A stretch of DNA of 64,000 bases from Ascarosepion bandense (Eukaryota; Mollusca; Cephalopoda; Sepiida; Sepiidae), in assembly GCA_037127315.1 (NCBI GenBank), contig JBBBDQ010001611.1, forward strand, positions 744,001-808,000, read 5' to 3'. Numbering within the stretch: position 1 is the stretch's first letter; each line of letters begins with the position of its first letter. The position numbers and the translations under genes are program-made. Below are positions 32,184 through 43,508 of this stretch, piece by piece. The notes beneath the pieces were generated by a model that was not told where the DNA came from, did not search any database, and saw nothing but the letters and a program-made list of their open reading frames with translations.

Positions 32184-32555
32184 TGTTGGGAACCTTTTTC
32201 CACAGTCGTTACATTTCGACTATAATTCCAGAGACTCACCCCGACTCTAAACTGAGAACAACTTACAGCTTCTCACAGCTACTCAGAAAAACTGATTTTT
32301 CTTGCCAACTCCAGATTTTTCAGCCCATCCCCAGTCCTCTCGGGGGATCTGGTCGACTCAAAGCCTTCGACCCATGAGATCGTTTTCCACCCACTCGATT
32401 TGCGGAAGGGAGTAGCTCAACGAATGAAATGTCACCAACTCACTTCCTTTCGATGACATCATATTTAGATTTTCCAATTCCCACAATTTCTGTTTTCAGA
32501 GCAACATCTGTTGGGGGACTTTAACCCCACCTGACCCCATCAAAAAATTCTGACA
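32184..32555 (-). mobile_element. LTR-like unit, 372 bp
   Basis: On the minus strand it begins TGTCAGAATTTTTTGATGGG and ends GGTTCCCAACA (TG...CA ends). It is followed after one base by TGGGGGGCCATGACC, which sits where a tRNA primer-binding site would be. No second LTR lies within the window, and no obvious TATA box was found. Called on layout alone. Confidence 0.45.
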
Positions 32556-32965
32556 CTTTGTTTTGGCTACACATAAAAGTTTAGCTTTGCCCACTCATAA
32601 AATTTTAGCTTTGCCCAAAATATCCACTTCGAACATGAAAGAAGAACAATTATATTTCTATCTTTCTTTCCCAAATATAAATAATTGTTCTGTTCACCGG
32701 ATTTTAGAAGTACATGATAGTATTAAAATAGTTTGTTTTCATAAGCTCACATTGAGACTTACAATAAAGCACAACTAATAATACCACTAATATCAATTTC
32801 TCTCTCTCCATTGCATTAAACCAAACAAAAGAAAGTACACCCGTGGGAGATAGTGTCACAGTTACATTATTTACCAAAACTATACCATTGATGTGAAAAT
32901 ATTCTAAAAATCAATTTTATCTTTTAATGATGAAAATTATCATCTAAAACATAGAAAATCAGACG
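32556..32965. other. No gene recognised
   Basis: A short duplicated TTTAGCTTTGCCCA at 32580-32617; otherwise nothing. Confidence 0.45.
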
Positions 32966-32967
32966 TA

Positions 32968-33075
32968 CAAATGGACATTGAAGTCAACAACTAGAAATGA
33001 CAATCTGTTTAATGCCTAAAAGTAATCATCAGCCCATAGCGATTGACCTGACAATTGTATTTAAGCATGAAACAG
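32968..33075 (+). repeat. Dispersed repeat R6, copy 1
   Basis: Shares TGGACATTGAAGTCAACA with 52775. The part GACCTGACAATTGTATTTAA matches the reverse complement of 52812-52840, so the two halves are in different relative orientations in the two copies. Confidence 0.6.
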
Positions 33076-33184
33076 ATTAAGCTCAAAAGGCAGCAAAAAC
33101 AATGTCCATTTTTATATTTGCATACACTATCGCTGATATTGAGCACTTTAACTGAAACATAGCATACTTTAAAATTATATTTTT

Positions 33185-33186
<2 letters not shown>

Positions 33187-33235
<49 letters not shown>
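33187..33235. repeat. (TA)n microsatellite
   Basis: Uninterrupted TA run of about 48 bases. It creates the Tyr-Ile repeat in the minus frame 33083-33331. Confidence 0.97.
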
Positions 33236-33276
33236 AAGTATAGGGTTGGTATGGATGGATAAAATTCCAATATGTA

Positions 33277-34548
33277 CAAGGCAACCAAAAAAGTTCTGTC
33301 CGCTTTTAAAGGAAAAAAGAAAACGCTTCACAGTATGTGTAACTTATATTTAGTCTTCGAAGTAATCGCCAATGGCATCCAGCACCTTCTGCCAATGTGT
33401 CTCCAGCTGTTCAATGCCCTTGCGGTAGAACTTGGAGAGTTTTGACACAAAGAGATCTGTGAAAGTTTTGCCCATATTTGCTTCATTGGTGAAGGATTTC
33501 CCATGAAGATGATTATCCAGGGAGTGGAAGAGGTGGTAAGCGGATGGCACAAGGTCAGGTAAATAAGGTGGATGGCACAAAGTCTTCCACCCAAGTTGCT
33601 GTATGGTATCACTGACCACTCGCACAACATGCGGCCTGGCGTTGTCATGGAAGAAAAACACACTTTTGCAATTCAATGGTGCTGGCTCCTTTTGGCGCAA
33701 TGCCTGTTCACACATTTCAATTGCTGTGAATTTCGGTCTCTAGTGACTGTTTGGCCCATTGGTAGCAGTTCATAATGAGCCACTTGACGACCTGTTCACC
33801 AGACACAAAGCGTGGATGCATAGGCAGTCTTGCAGTGTGAGGGACAGCATCCTGAGAAGACAACCAATGTCTGGAATGCTTAGGAGTTTTGTACAGAACC
33901 CACTTTTCATCACTGGTAAGCACTCGATTGAATAAGGATGTGGGATGGTGGCGGGAAAGCAGCAATATGCAGGCTGTCACTCGTTGTCCCTTGTGAACCT
34001 CCAACAGCGTTTGTGGAACCCACTTGCTCAGTTTGTACATCTAACCTAGGCAGTGCAAGTGAAGTCTGTTTCATCGAAAACGTTGAACTGTCTTGCAAGT
34101 TCACCACACGTTAGACTACTGTCCTCTTTAATGGCTGCCTTCAGGACTCCATCATTCAAGACCTGTGGTCATCCACTGCAAGACTCATCATGGAGAGACA
34201 AATCTCCAGTTTTGAATTTTCAAAACCAACGCCCTGCAGTACATTCATCCACAGTACTATCCCCAAACGTTTGACATATGCAGTGACTTGATGCAGCTGC
34301 TGATAAGCCCACTTTGAAGTCGTAAAGCAAACAGCCCCGAACGTGATCTCTAAACACTTTCATCCTTATCACGGCTGCCCGGCTTATAATGATGACCAGG
34401 CACAGTGTGCATGTTTTTTTTAACGTCTGATATTCCGACTTCTGGCTGTCCAAATTTGAAAACAAATTCTTACAAGCATTTTGTATATATTTTCAACTTC
34501 ATTCAATGAGTAATCAAAAAAACGGACAGAACTTTTTTGGTTACTTTG
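33277..34548 (-). mobile_element. mariner-type transposon, 1,272 bp, both ends present
   Basis: Terminal inverted repeats of about 30 bases: left CAAGGCAACCAAAAAAGTTC and, on the minus strand at the right, CAAAGTAACCAAAAAAGTTC, both continuing TGTCCG. TA dinucleotides flank both ends (33275-33276, 34549-34550). The length is typical for mariner (about 1.3 kb). Transposase is on the minus strand. Confidence 0.95.
33350..34465 (-). pseudogene. mariner transposase with third catalytic Asp replaced by Ala
   Basis: Frames 34220-34465, 33910-34107, 33717-34040 and 33350-33715 together cover the protein. N-terminal helix-turn-helix region: AASSHCICQTFGDSTVDECT. Core: LTSDEKWVLY (first Asp, near 33905), VFFFHDNARPHV (second Asp) and PPYLPDLVPSAYHLF. 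In DD34D mariners the Asp lies 34 residues after the second; here that position (codon 33539-33541) is GCT, Ala. The C terminus DAIGDYFED ends with a TAA at 33350. Several frameshifts and stops precede it. The changed residue may simply be decay. Confidence 0.92.
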
Positions 34549-34819
34549 TATTAAAAAGATAAACACTATTCTTAAAAGAGTGATCTATACAGAGTAGAGC
34601 AAATATTTATTTAAATTTTATTCATAAATTTTATATATAATGTCTGTCTTGAAGATTTAAAACAATCACACCAAAAATATCATGAAAAATAAAGAAGAGA
34701 ACATCAGCCTACAACAATCAATCTAAAAACTGTAAACTCTGCCTGAAGGAAAAATAGCTATAATTATGTTTCCAGATGAAGACAAACTATCAAATAAATG
34801 ATCAGAACTGATCTCAAAA

Positions 34820-35140
34820 TACAGACATGAAAACAAATTTTCTTCCAGCAGTCACCCTTTTGATCCGAGGCAGCACTTCTTCAAAGCACTTGATGTAGGC
34901 CTCCGTGTTGAGTTTAAAGCCTTCACTAACAAATTCAATAGATTTTTGATTATCAGAATTATCAGTTTTCTGAGCCGCTGTACCTTTGTAATCACCATTA
35001 GACTCATCAAACTCTTTCCTCAGATTGATACTCTGAAATGTTTCTATTGAATCTTCTGGTGTGAATGCTAAGCAGTACTGCATGTCATTTTCAAATTTCT
35101 AGTGGAATGAGTTGCATCATGGTGCTCTTTTTTTCACCGG
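34820..35140 (-). pseudogene. Mariner/Tc1-like (DDE_3 type) transposase fragment, relic 1
   Basis: The minus frame contains FKLNTEAYIKCFEEVLPRIK and RVTAGRKFVF, like the strand before the second catalytic Asp in this transposase group (N.E.Y...L...V.P.I......YVFQQD). A related relic lies at 50835-51400 (LRLNTEIYLKCLEEVVLPCI). No terminal repeats identified. Confidence 0.7.
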
Positions 35141-36165
35141 CAGTACCTAACTGACCCTACTATACTGTACAGTTGACAAAGTCTAAAACAAACAACATGT
35201 ATGCACAAAACTAAAAATAAAAATAGCATCAATGTACCCATCGCAAGCTATATTTATATTGTATATATCAGCATGCAGTGTGGGTATCGAAGAATCCAAA
35301 AGAGTATCCTGTACATATAGTGGCAGGATAACTCTCTAAGAGAGCTCAAAATATATATGTATATAAATACATAGCAAATATAAGAAAAATTAAGGCAGAC
35401 ATGTTATTTCATGGTAAATCGGAAGTGTAGGCCTATTTCAGGCAAACCATCATCAGCCTCTGTCTTTATTTTACAAAGGATTTTACACGAATTGTGTAAA
35501 ATTATATATATTTAGGCATATTGTGCATACCAATATGACTCGATTGAAAGTAGGTACTTGTCATAAGTCACATGACTAACTATATTCATATCATATATGG
35601 ATGTGATTTTGACCTCAGGACATATAAAAATAAGAGATGAGCAAGTAAATGCAAGAAAAGGAAGCAGAAATCATTGTTTCTTTCTTTTTTCAGCACAAAG
35701 TTCTTTAGGTAGGAGTGTGAACTTATATTCCACATTGTTAAAAGTGACCAGATGACATATTTAACCAAAACATTTTGAAACCAGAAACTTCATTTCTCGA
35801 AGTTCTTTTTCTATTGCCATTGAATCACCTGATTAAAGTGAGGGTTTCATGTAACAGTGAATTCTATTATTCACTCAAAAGACAGCCTATACGTTGTACC
35901 CTCTGATTATATTTACATTTAACATTTATGTTGAACTTTTGATGTTTTGCTTTGGGCAGTGAGTTGACCATTCCTGTTGATGATTACAGTGGCAGAGAAG
36001 TGGAAATCTCATATGATTAGGAATGGATGTCAGTTTGTCCCTACTAGTTTGAACATTGGCAGATGATACAGTCATTGCCAGAATACAAAGATGGGGTATG
36101 ATTTAGTTAGAAGGAAGCAAAGTTGATGAAGTTGGAATATAGATGAAACACACATGTGTAATTCT
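35141..36165. other. No gene recognised
   Basis: Short hairpin TTTTACAC/GTGTAAAA at 35481-35501. Short frames only; nothing else supported. Confidence 0.45.
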
Positions 36166-36169
36166 GTCT

Positions 36170-36290
36170 TTTTTTTTTTTAATCATATCACCCCGAGCAA
36201 GGTGGTAATGCCACTGATGTGCAGGGGGCTACGTAAGAGTGAAAAGATTGGAAAAGAGAAAGCCGGAAACCACATCCTAAACAGGGAACA
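36170..36290 (-). mobile_element. LINE family A 3' tail (short)
   Basis: T run, ATCATATCACCCCGAGCAAG, CACTGATGTGCAGGGGGCTA; fades near 36290. Confidence 0.82.
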
Positions 36291-36654
36291 AGGGATGAGC
36301 TTCTTAACCTGTTCAATAGACGTGGGTGGAGTGTGAACTGGGCAATAGTTTAGTCTATGAGCCTCTTCACCTATTCAATAGTCTTGTATTGAGAAAAGAT
36401 GTGATAAAGCAGAAAAGTTAGTTCCTCTTAAATGCCGTTAAGTGAGAAAGAAATTTTCTAGTTTTTTATATGCCTACAAGACGTTCTTGTCTAAAGAAAA
36501 ACCTTTCATTAATGGAAAGTATCAATCTGTTTTTAATATTTTTGGTCCAGAATCTAAATTACTTTCAACAGATTCCAGACCAAATTTAAATTATTACCAC
36601 TAAGCTTTTATCTCAGCTTCACTCACTCAGCAGTCCTGGGCATGACAGTAAACT

Positions 36655-36830
36655 GCATCTGGCAGCAAGGCCTCTGATTGGAAGATTGTGAGGAGCATGG
36701 AACCACATCTTAATTGCTGTTGTTCTCAGGTCTACCCTGACCCTGAGTGGTAGCATCTGTTAGGGTCCCAGCTATGGGCAAATAGTTAACCCCTACTAAA
36801 ACTGAGGTCAAAACATTATGAAACTATAAA
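36655..36830 (+). repeat. Dispersed direct repeat R3, copy 2
   Basis: Matches 6890-7062 (GCAAGGCCTCTGATTGGAAG; TCTTAATTGCTGTT; GGGTCCCAGCTATGGGCAAA). Confidence 0.75.
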
Positions 36831-37840
36831 AATACACATTTGTAGAAATATATACATTAAAAAAAAGAATTTTATAAATAATATACATTTTTGAAAAAGT
36901 TTTACCAACTAGACATCTTTAAAGAAAAAAAATTACCATAACACATTTTTGAATCCAAAACTAGAAGACATTTTCAGTTTTCTAAAATAAAAAGAATTAA
37001 AACAAAAATTTTCATTAAAATCTGACTAAATCAGCCTTCGTACTGTAACCGAATATTGAAAAAAAAACCCTTAACCCCCCCTTTTTGGCATTAAATAACC
37101 CACAGAGGTTGATATGCTGTTAAACAAAACTCAAACTCACTTAGCCCTCGCTAATATTCTTAATCAATTGAATGAAACAAAACTTGAAGTATATCCACTG
37201 TGAATATGGCAGTCATATAATACATAGATACGGTCAATGGGATCTTGTTGCCAGCTGAGCAATCTTATGAGAGAATGTGTGTTTATATATGAGCAGTAAG
37301 ATTACCTACTACCTGTTCACCAAACATCGTCAAAGCTGCAACTCTAATTCTTGAGATATTCAAAATGGATTGATACTTTCTCGACAAGTCAGATTATTTT
37401 TTCACCATGTTACTCTTCTTTCCAATCACTCTAAATCTATAAAATATTTGCATACAATTCTCAAAGAAAAAATATTTACTGGTGCTTCTATAAATGGTTA
37501 TCTATAAAGAAATAAAATCTTGTGTATAAATCCAATTTTTTGGCACTCATGTCATGTGCGAACATTTTTACCTTTCTTCATAAGACGTTTTTTTAGGTAA
37601 TCTGCTTGTAAAAGCATCGATGATTGTGTCACCTTTCTTGAGGCTAGCACTTAGCTGCAACCTACTTCGTCTTGTGTCATTTCATGATTTCTATCAGTTG
37701 GTCTTTTTCTTCTGCATTCTGATATTCTATAGCAGGCACTCAAATATTATGCAAATTTTGAATATTGCACTGATCAGTGTTGCATCACACAAAAAACTCA
37801 ACAAGTGCAATTTACTTAAAAAAGTAAGATAAATAATCTT
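36831..37840. other. No gene recognised
   Basis: A 1-kb AT-rich stretch. The plus frame 37620-37832 is unsupported. Confidence 0.45.
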
Positions 37841-37960
37841 TTTTTTTAAGCATTTCGCACCATGCAAGATGATAACGCCACTGAGATGCAAGAGGTTGCT
37901 TGGACTGAAAGAGAACAAGAAGACTTTAGTGAGGTGAAAGGGCAATGAAAGAATAAGTCC
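37841..37960 (-). mobile_element. LINE family A 3' tail (diverged)
   Basis: T run, AGCATTTCGCACCATGCAAG, CGCCACTGAGATGCAAGAGG; a diverged reverse 3' UTR. Confidence 0.7.
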
Positions 37961-38231
37961 TATATCTGTGGCATGACTCAGTTTCATGCGTAATGCAATC
38001 ATCAGATGCATATTTCAAACTGACAGTTTAATAGATTTGAATTTAAGTTCACTCGGTGTTCATTGAATTTAAATCTTAGGCTCCTGTTTTTTAATATCAA
38101 AAGTAAAATTTAAATAGACAAAAATTACATGAAGATAAAAAGTTAAAATTAAAATTTTAAGTTAAAAAATTATTGAAATGCAGGGAATCTTAGCAGATTA
38201 ATAATCTTTCATGAAACTAGTCCACAACAGT

Positions 38232-38397
38232 CAGTCAGTTAAGTGCCATACGTGATACACGCTTGGGCGATCATGTCTTTTTGAGACATGACTGACTGGG
38301 CAGAAGATTATCCCGCAGTAGGTTGCCATTGCTTTCTGCGTTAGACTGGTTGCCGACCAAGGCTATAGAACTCAATCTGTCCTGTTATTTGACTCAT
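38232..38397 (-). mobile_element. SINE S1, truncated antisense copy
   Basis: Matches the 3' half of S1 (antisense) up to the motif corresponding to GGTTAAATAACAGGAC and then stops. The tRNA-like head is absent. It is highly similar to the next copy at 38536, so the two may be related by local duplication. Confidence 0.9.
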
Positions 38398-38440
38398 AGG
38401 TAAAGAGAAAAGAAATCTATTATATTATTATGTAGTAATT

Positions 38441-38491
38441 AGTGGGGGATCGGTTTCCTATTGTTATGAAGTAATAAACTGATCCCCCACT
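38441..38491. repeat. Hairpin, 16-bp arms
   Basis: AGTGGGGGATCGGTTT pairs with AAACTGATCCCCCACT (one G-T-type mismatch) around a 19-base loop, between the two S1 copies. The G/C-rich arms stand out in AT-rich DNA. It could be a tiny fold-back element or a duplication scar. Confidence 0.85.
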
Positions 38492-38535
38492 TTATGACCA
38501 ATATAAGCCTTAATCATTATTTCAACTATTATATT

Positions 38536-38850
38536 CAGTCAGTCAGTTAAGTGCCATACGTGATACATGCTTGGGCGATCATGTCTTTTTGAGACATGAC
38601 TGATTGGGCAGAAGATTATCCCGCAGTAGGTTGCCATTGCTTTCTGCGGTAGACTGGTTGCCGACCAAGGCTATAGAACCCAATCTGTCCTGTTATTTAA
38701 CCCATAACTGGAAGGAAGAGACGGATTAATACTTTTCCCAAGGGTATTTGCGCGTAAGCGAATACAATGGATTCAAGTGGAATTTGAACTCGGCTTCCCC
38801 GGCTTCTCGTTCACGAGCCGATATCCACTGTACCACAACACACAACAAAC
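38536..38850 (-). mobile_element. SINE S1, full-length antisense copy
   Basis: Complete body and tRNA-like head: minus TGGTACAGTGGATATCGGCT (A box), then GCCGAGTTCAAATTCCA (B box). Internal hairpin here is CATGTCTTTTTGAGACATG. No clean target duplication. Confidence 0.92.
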
Positions 38851-38984
38851 AGACTTAAAAAAGGATTTAATGTATTTTTTAAAGACCGTGTTCTAAATAT
38901 AACTATCACCACTAGTACTAAAGTCTTGGATTTCTTAGATATTACCTTTGACTGGAACAATGGTACACTCAAGACTTATTCTTC

Positions 38985-39395
38985 TATGTGCCTTGTACTT
39001 TCAGGACATAGGCGATCATGGCCTTCCACGTTTCCCTATTCCTGGTGACTCTGAGCACACTTTCTACTGTAGCACCATGCAACCCTCGCTCTGTCATCCA
39101 CCTGCTCAAGCCTTTCAAATATTTTATCCACTGCTTTCTTCTGTCTCTTTTTCCCTGTAACTGGCCTGTTAGTATCAGGTTCTTCAAGCTCTCCTTCCTC
39201 ATTGCATGTCCCAGGGACTTTAGTTGTCTCTTTTTGATGCTCAGTATTAATTTCCTTCTTGTTTCCATCCTTTCCAAAACCTCATCGTTGCTCACAAGTT
39301 CAGTCCATGATATCTGCAGGATCCTTCTGTAGAACCAAATTTCAGCTGCTTCCAGTTTTTCCTTCATCTTTGAGAATATTTTCCAGATAATCATA
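38985..39395 (-). pseudogene. LINE family C RT C-terminus
   Basis: A continuous 136-codon minus frame contains IWFYRRILQISWTELVSNDE, RKLILSIKKRQLKSLGHAMR and NLILTGQLQGKRDRRKQWIK, the C-terminal part of an endonuclease-RT type of LINE (RTE-like by my recollection). Open throughout but a fragment; upstream RT is absent. A second copy lies at 54060-54770. Confidence 0.85.
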
Positions 39396-40553
39396 AATAC
39401 ACCAATGGGAAAATCAAATCATCCCCATAGAATCATCAATAACCTACATAAATCAATCCAATTTTCTTTAAGCACCAACTCTAGCAATAAAGAAGTTTTT
39501 GACTAATTCTAAATAAACTCAACACAAGTTTAGAATACTTTATTAAAAACAAGGTAGACAGAAATAAGCAGAAATCACATAAATGAAACATTATTTGATT
39601 TAACGCACCCTTTATCCGTAATGTCTGAACAAACATTTTGAAAATTCTTCCTGAATTCACAAACATTTCTACCATTCACCCACACTAAAAGTTTGTTATG
39701 TTAAAAAGATATATGAATATATTTCACAACATAAATAAATACTTGGCCCACTTGAACAATATCAGTTACCCTGCAACTAGTAAGAATGGTCCTTCTAAAA
39801 ATAATCTTAACTGCAGAAAAAATAAGACCTCCCCTTTGAATGGCCAGTGTATGTCTGAAAGTATTGTCGAATTCATTCAGATGATGATGTTGTCAAATCC
39901 TATTTTGAATCACGTGCTAACATGTGGCAATATCACTTTCACAACCACATGTCTTTAAACAATAGTAAATACAGCAAAAGCACTGCTTTATCCATACATT
40001 ATTGGAAATTAGAAAAAACAATAACAAAAAAACAATTCTTATCTAGAGTATCATTGCTAAACCCAAATCTTATAATGGAAAAGAAGACAGATGCAACACA
40101 TTTCTTTTAGAAAAACTTGTCATCTTAAATCATATAAAATCATATATACATAACCCTCATCTACTTAATAAAAAAGTGAATTAATGACCATATGCTATTA
40201 TAGAAAAAAAATACTTAAATTCTTAGACGCTGATTGATAGAGATTCGTCTATATAATTGCTACTTTCTTTTTCCCTTTTCTTTCCTTCACAAATATTACT
40301 ATTAATAATTATGTTTTATGGCCCTTTTATTTAATCTCACTGCATTTTAATAATTTTTTTAATCTGAAATTGATTTTTTATCTCTATGTAATTTTTATCT
40401 AGTAACATTAAAAAACAGTAATCCAACATTATAAGATTTAACTTCCATGAACATCAAGTGAACTTAAATTCAAATTTATTAAACAGTCAGTTCGTAATAT
40501 GCACCTGATGATTGCATAACATATGAGACTTTGAGTTGTGCCATCAACATAGG

Positions 40554-40555
<2 letters not shown>
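39396..40555. other. No gene recognised
   Basis: AT-rich DNA. The short plus frames 39698-39958 and 39922-40110 overlap each other and have no recognisable domain. Confidence 0.45.

Positions 40556-40556
<1 letters not shown>

Positions 40557-40600
<44 letters not shown>
40557..40600. repeat. (TA)n microsatellite at the 5' edge of a Penelope-like element
   Basis: TA run of about 40 bases immediately before the PLE coding match begins. Confidence 0.96.
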
Positions 40601-40604
40601 TAAT

Positions 40605-42300
40605 AAATATATATGTACTCCTGTTTCCTTTAGTGAGTCAAAGTGGAACAGAGAACAGTGTCAAGTTATTAATTCACTTCATCTTAATAAGTCTTTGGTT
40701 ATTATGAAACCTGATAAAGGCTTAGGTGTTGTCATTCTTGATTATCAAGATTATGTCTATTCTTGGGGATACTTCCAAATTTGTCCAGTTAGGCCCAGGA
40801 GATGAATTTGATTCTACAGTATTTATTGAGGCTAAGTTCCAAAATTGTTTAGCTAAATGAGTTAAAAATAGGATTTTACCCACTGAAATTTCTAATGAAA
40901 ACAGCAGACCTTGGGTTCTTTTCATCTCCATCTCTATGATTTATCCAAAACACATTAGAAGAACGGTCCATTCAAACCTATTTTATCTATGATAGGGCCT
41001 TCTTAACATGGCGTGGCCAAATTGCTTATCACCATATTACAGCCAGTTTTGGAACAATATAACACTTTCTGTATTAAAGATCTGTTTCAGTTTTTCGACT
41101 TTATACAGCGCTATCCATTGACAAACAAATTTGTATGTTCCTATGATATTTCTAGCCTCTTGTGTCCCTCTTGCTGTGACTATTAATATATGTGCTGGTG
41201 CTTTGTATCGTAGTCAGTTGTCACCTCCTGTATTTCCAGAGGAGGGTTTTGTCAAACTGATGAAATTTGCCATGATGTCTGTGGAATTTAGTTTTGACAG
41301 CATCATGTACAGGCAAATCTCATTTGGGACCCATTTTAGCAAACATCTTTGTTGGATTCTATGAAGTGAGTATGTTATCTAAATCTAATAAACCTGGTGC
41401 TTGTTTTTGTTATGTGGATGACACTTTATGTCTGTTTAATGACAAGACTGAAGTGGACGATTTACTTTTGTCCCTCAATAATACGCATTCGGCTCTAAAA
41501 TTAATGCGAGAAAAAAAGATCAATTCTTCCCTACCTTTTCTTGATGTCTTCGTCAGCAGATCTGCCTCCATTTTTTTTTTTTCACTTCAGTTTTACCAAA
41601 AACTGACATTTACTGGTTTGTATACCAGGTGGGACTCTTTCTGTTCCCAAAAATGTAAAATTAATTTAATTAAGACCCTTACTCAGAGGGCCTTAATGAT
41701 TTGCTCTAAAACAAAGTTGGATGATGTCCTCAACTTAATTAATACCACTCTCCACAACATCCATTGGGTTTTGTTTAATCAGTAATTAAAAAAAAATTCT
41801 GAAGTTCAATAAAGTTAAACCAGCAATAGTACAAAAATGTCCTGCGTACCTGCATCTTTCTTAGCTGAGTAGCATCAGTGATAGATATGCTAAGCAGGTG
41901 TCTTTAGCAGTTCAATATCATTACTTTGCTGCTAACACTTGTGTGTTTTTTTTTTGCCAAACCTGTTTTTTCCTTTATAGGGAAAGATTTCTCTCCTACT
42001 TCCGTACTACATAGGGAGAACAACTTAAAGACTGGTTGCCAGAATTAAGTAAATCATATCTACAAAAGTCCAAAATTTGAACTTTTCTTCTTAGTCAGAC
42101 AGACTAACCAACACATACAGGTCTTCCATTGCAGAACACCTTGTAAATAACCATAATTGTGTCGCTAATTTCAGTGTGGACTCATTTTCCATTCTTAGCA
42201 CCCGACTGAAATTACCACCATAAAGTGTTGGAGGTCATATATTTTTATCTCTAAAAGTTTCATTAACTAAACGGAAGGATCATATATATGGCCTCAAACT
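40605..42300 (+). pseudogene. Penelope-like element 1: RT and GIY-YIG endonuclease, decayed
   Basis: Landmarks in family order. SLVIMKPDKGLGVVILDYQD (40680-40750); SFFDFIQRYPLTNKFVCSYD before the palm; GPILANIFVGFYE (motif B region); CYVDD with the catalytic pair intact at 41411-41422; SSLPFLDVFVSRS; then KCPAYLHLS near 41840. A YIGRTT*RLVARIK stretch at about 42005-42060 is the GIY-YIG nuclease core with a stop, followed by a C-terminal EHLVNNHNC-like region. At least three frameshifts and several stops. RT plus C-terminal GIY-YIG is diagnostic of Penelope-like retroelements. Confidence 0.9.
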
Positions 42301-42391
42301 AATTTCCATCTAACCATATTTTTCTTTTTCTATATGTGTTGCCCATTTCCCCTTTTACTGATAATTATTTCTTTAACCTCGATTTAGCTCT

Positions 42392-42695
42392 GTTGTGGTA
42401 CAGTGGATATCGGCATGGAATGAGAAACCGGGGAGCCGAGTTCGAATTCCAGTTGAATCCATTGTATTCACTTACGCGCAAATACCCTTGGAAAAGGTAT
42501 TAATCCATCTCTTCCTTCCAGTTATGGGTTAAATAGCAGGACAGACTGAGTTCTATAGCCTTGGTTGGCAACCAGTCTACTGCAGAAAGTAATGGCAACC
42601 TACTGCGGGATAATCTTCTGCCCAATCAGTCATGTCTCTTTCAAGACATGATTGCCCAAGCGTGTATCACGTATGGCACTTAACTGACTGACTGA
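42392..42695 (+). mobile_element. SINE S1, full-length copy
   Basis: TGTGGTACAGTGGATATCGG (A box), GCCGAGTTCGAATTCCAG (B box), full body, hairpin CATGTCTCTTTCAAGACATG, end CACTTAACTGACTGACTG. Confidence 0.93.
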
Positions 42696-43024
42696 GCAAG
42701 TTTCAAAATTGGTTGGCTAGTCTGTTTTTCAATTTTATTTTTTAACTACTATCATGAGTGGTAATAAAAATACAAACTTTTGTCTTTTTAGGGCAGTTAT
42801 ATATATATTTACAAACTTTGTGAGTGTGTTAAATGAACGTATGTCCAGAAATTCACCTTTGAGTTATTAAGTTTAAAGTAAGTTTACAGTAGATGGTACT
42901 GTGTAACCATATAGACTAGGTTAAATTTGTCAGTCATGTACATTTGTGGTTAGTTTGTCTTTAATGTTTAATGTGTGTAGTAGTGTATTAACTGAAAACT
43001 ATTCTGTTTAACAATGGTTGGATA

Positions 43025-43395
43025 TTCATAATGTGAGCAGACAGATACAAATTTTACATATGGCTGCACGAATGGCAATAGATGTGAGGCTGCACAACTG
43101 TATCAGATTGTGTTTCCAGACCAAAGACAGCCAACCTTTGCTGCTGTTTATCATAACATTACATAGACAGGATTCATAGTACGACAAACTATGGATCAAG
43201 GAAGACCAAGATCTGTTCATATGTCTGACCACAAAGAATGTATTCTACAAGCTGTTGGAGATGAACTAGGTATCAGCATATGTCAAGTAGCTCTAAAATG
43301 TACGTGTCATGGTAACGCATGGAAAGTACTTCAAGAGCAGGTCTTGTGTCATTTGCAACATGTACAGAGTATTTTACTCTTGAAGTTTGCAAAAG
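43025..43395 (+). pseudogene. Mariner-like transposase N-terminal (helix-turn-helix) fragment
   Basis: Frame from 43191: MDQGRPRSVHMSDHKECILQ and AVGDELGISICQVAL resemble the linker and second helix-turn-helix of an IS630/mariner-like transposase (family pattern ...RGRPRSVRTP.....V..AV...P..S.R..A). Upstream frames (FQTKDSQP) match the preceding helix. The catalytic core is missing. The 3' side ends TTTTTGATACACCCTATA just before a (TA)n tract, possibly a terminal repeat. Confidence 0.65.
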
Positions 43396-43407
43396 TATTT
43401 TTGATAC

Positions 43408-43410
<3 letters not shown>

Positions 43411-43441
<31 letters not shown>
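43411..43441. repeat. (TA)n microsatellite
   Basis: TA run of about 30 bases. Confidence 0.96.
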
Positions 43442-43443
<2 letters not shown>

Positions 43444-43508
43444 CAATAAATTTACAAGGTTGATATTAAGAAGGAAAAGTTGTTTCCCTTGTAACCTAAA
43501 GTAATAAT

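Noticed and set aside
36030..36120. LINE RT motif (DDTVIARIQRWG-like) on the plus strand
   Set aside because: Too short, and not supported by neighbouring RT motifs in order.
39018..39332. 104-codon plus frame and the plus frame at 54094-54414
   Set aside because: Antisense shadows of the two LINE family C fragments.
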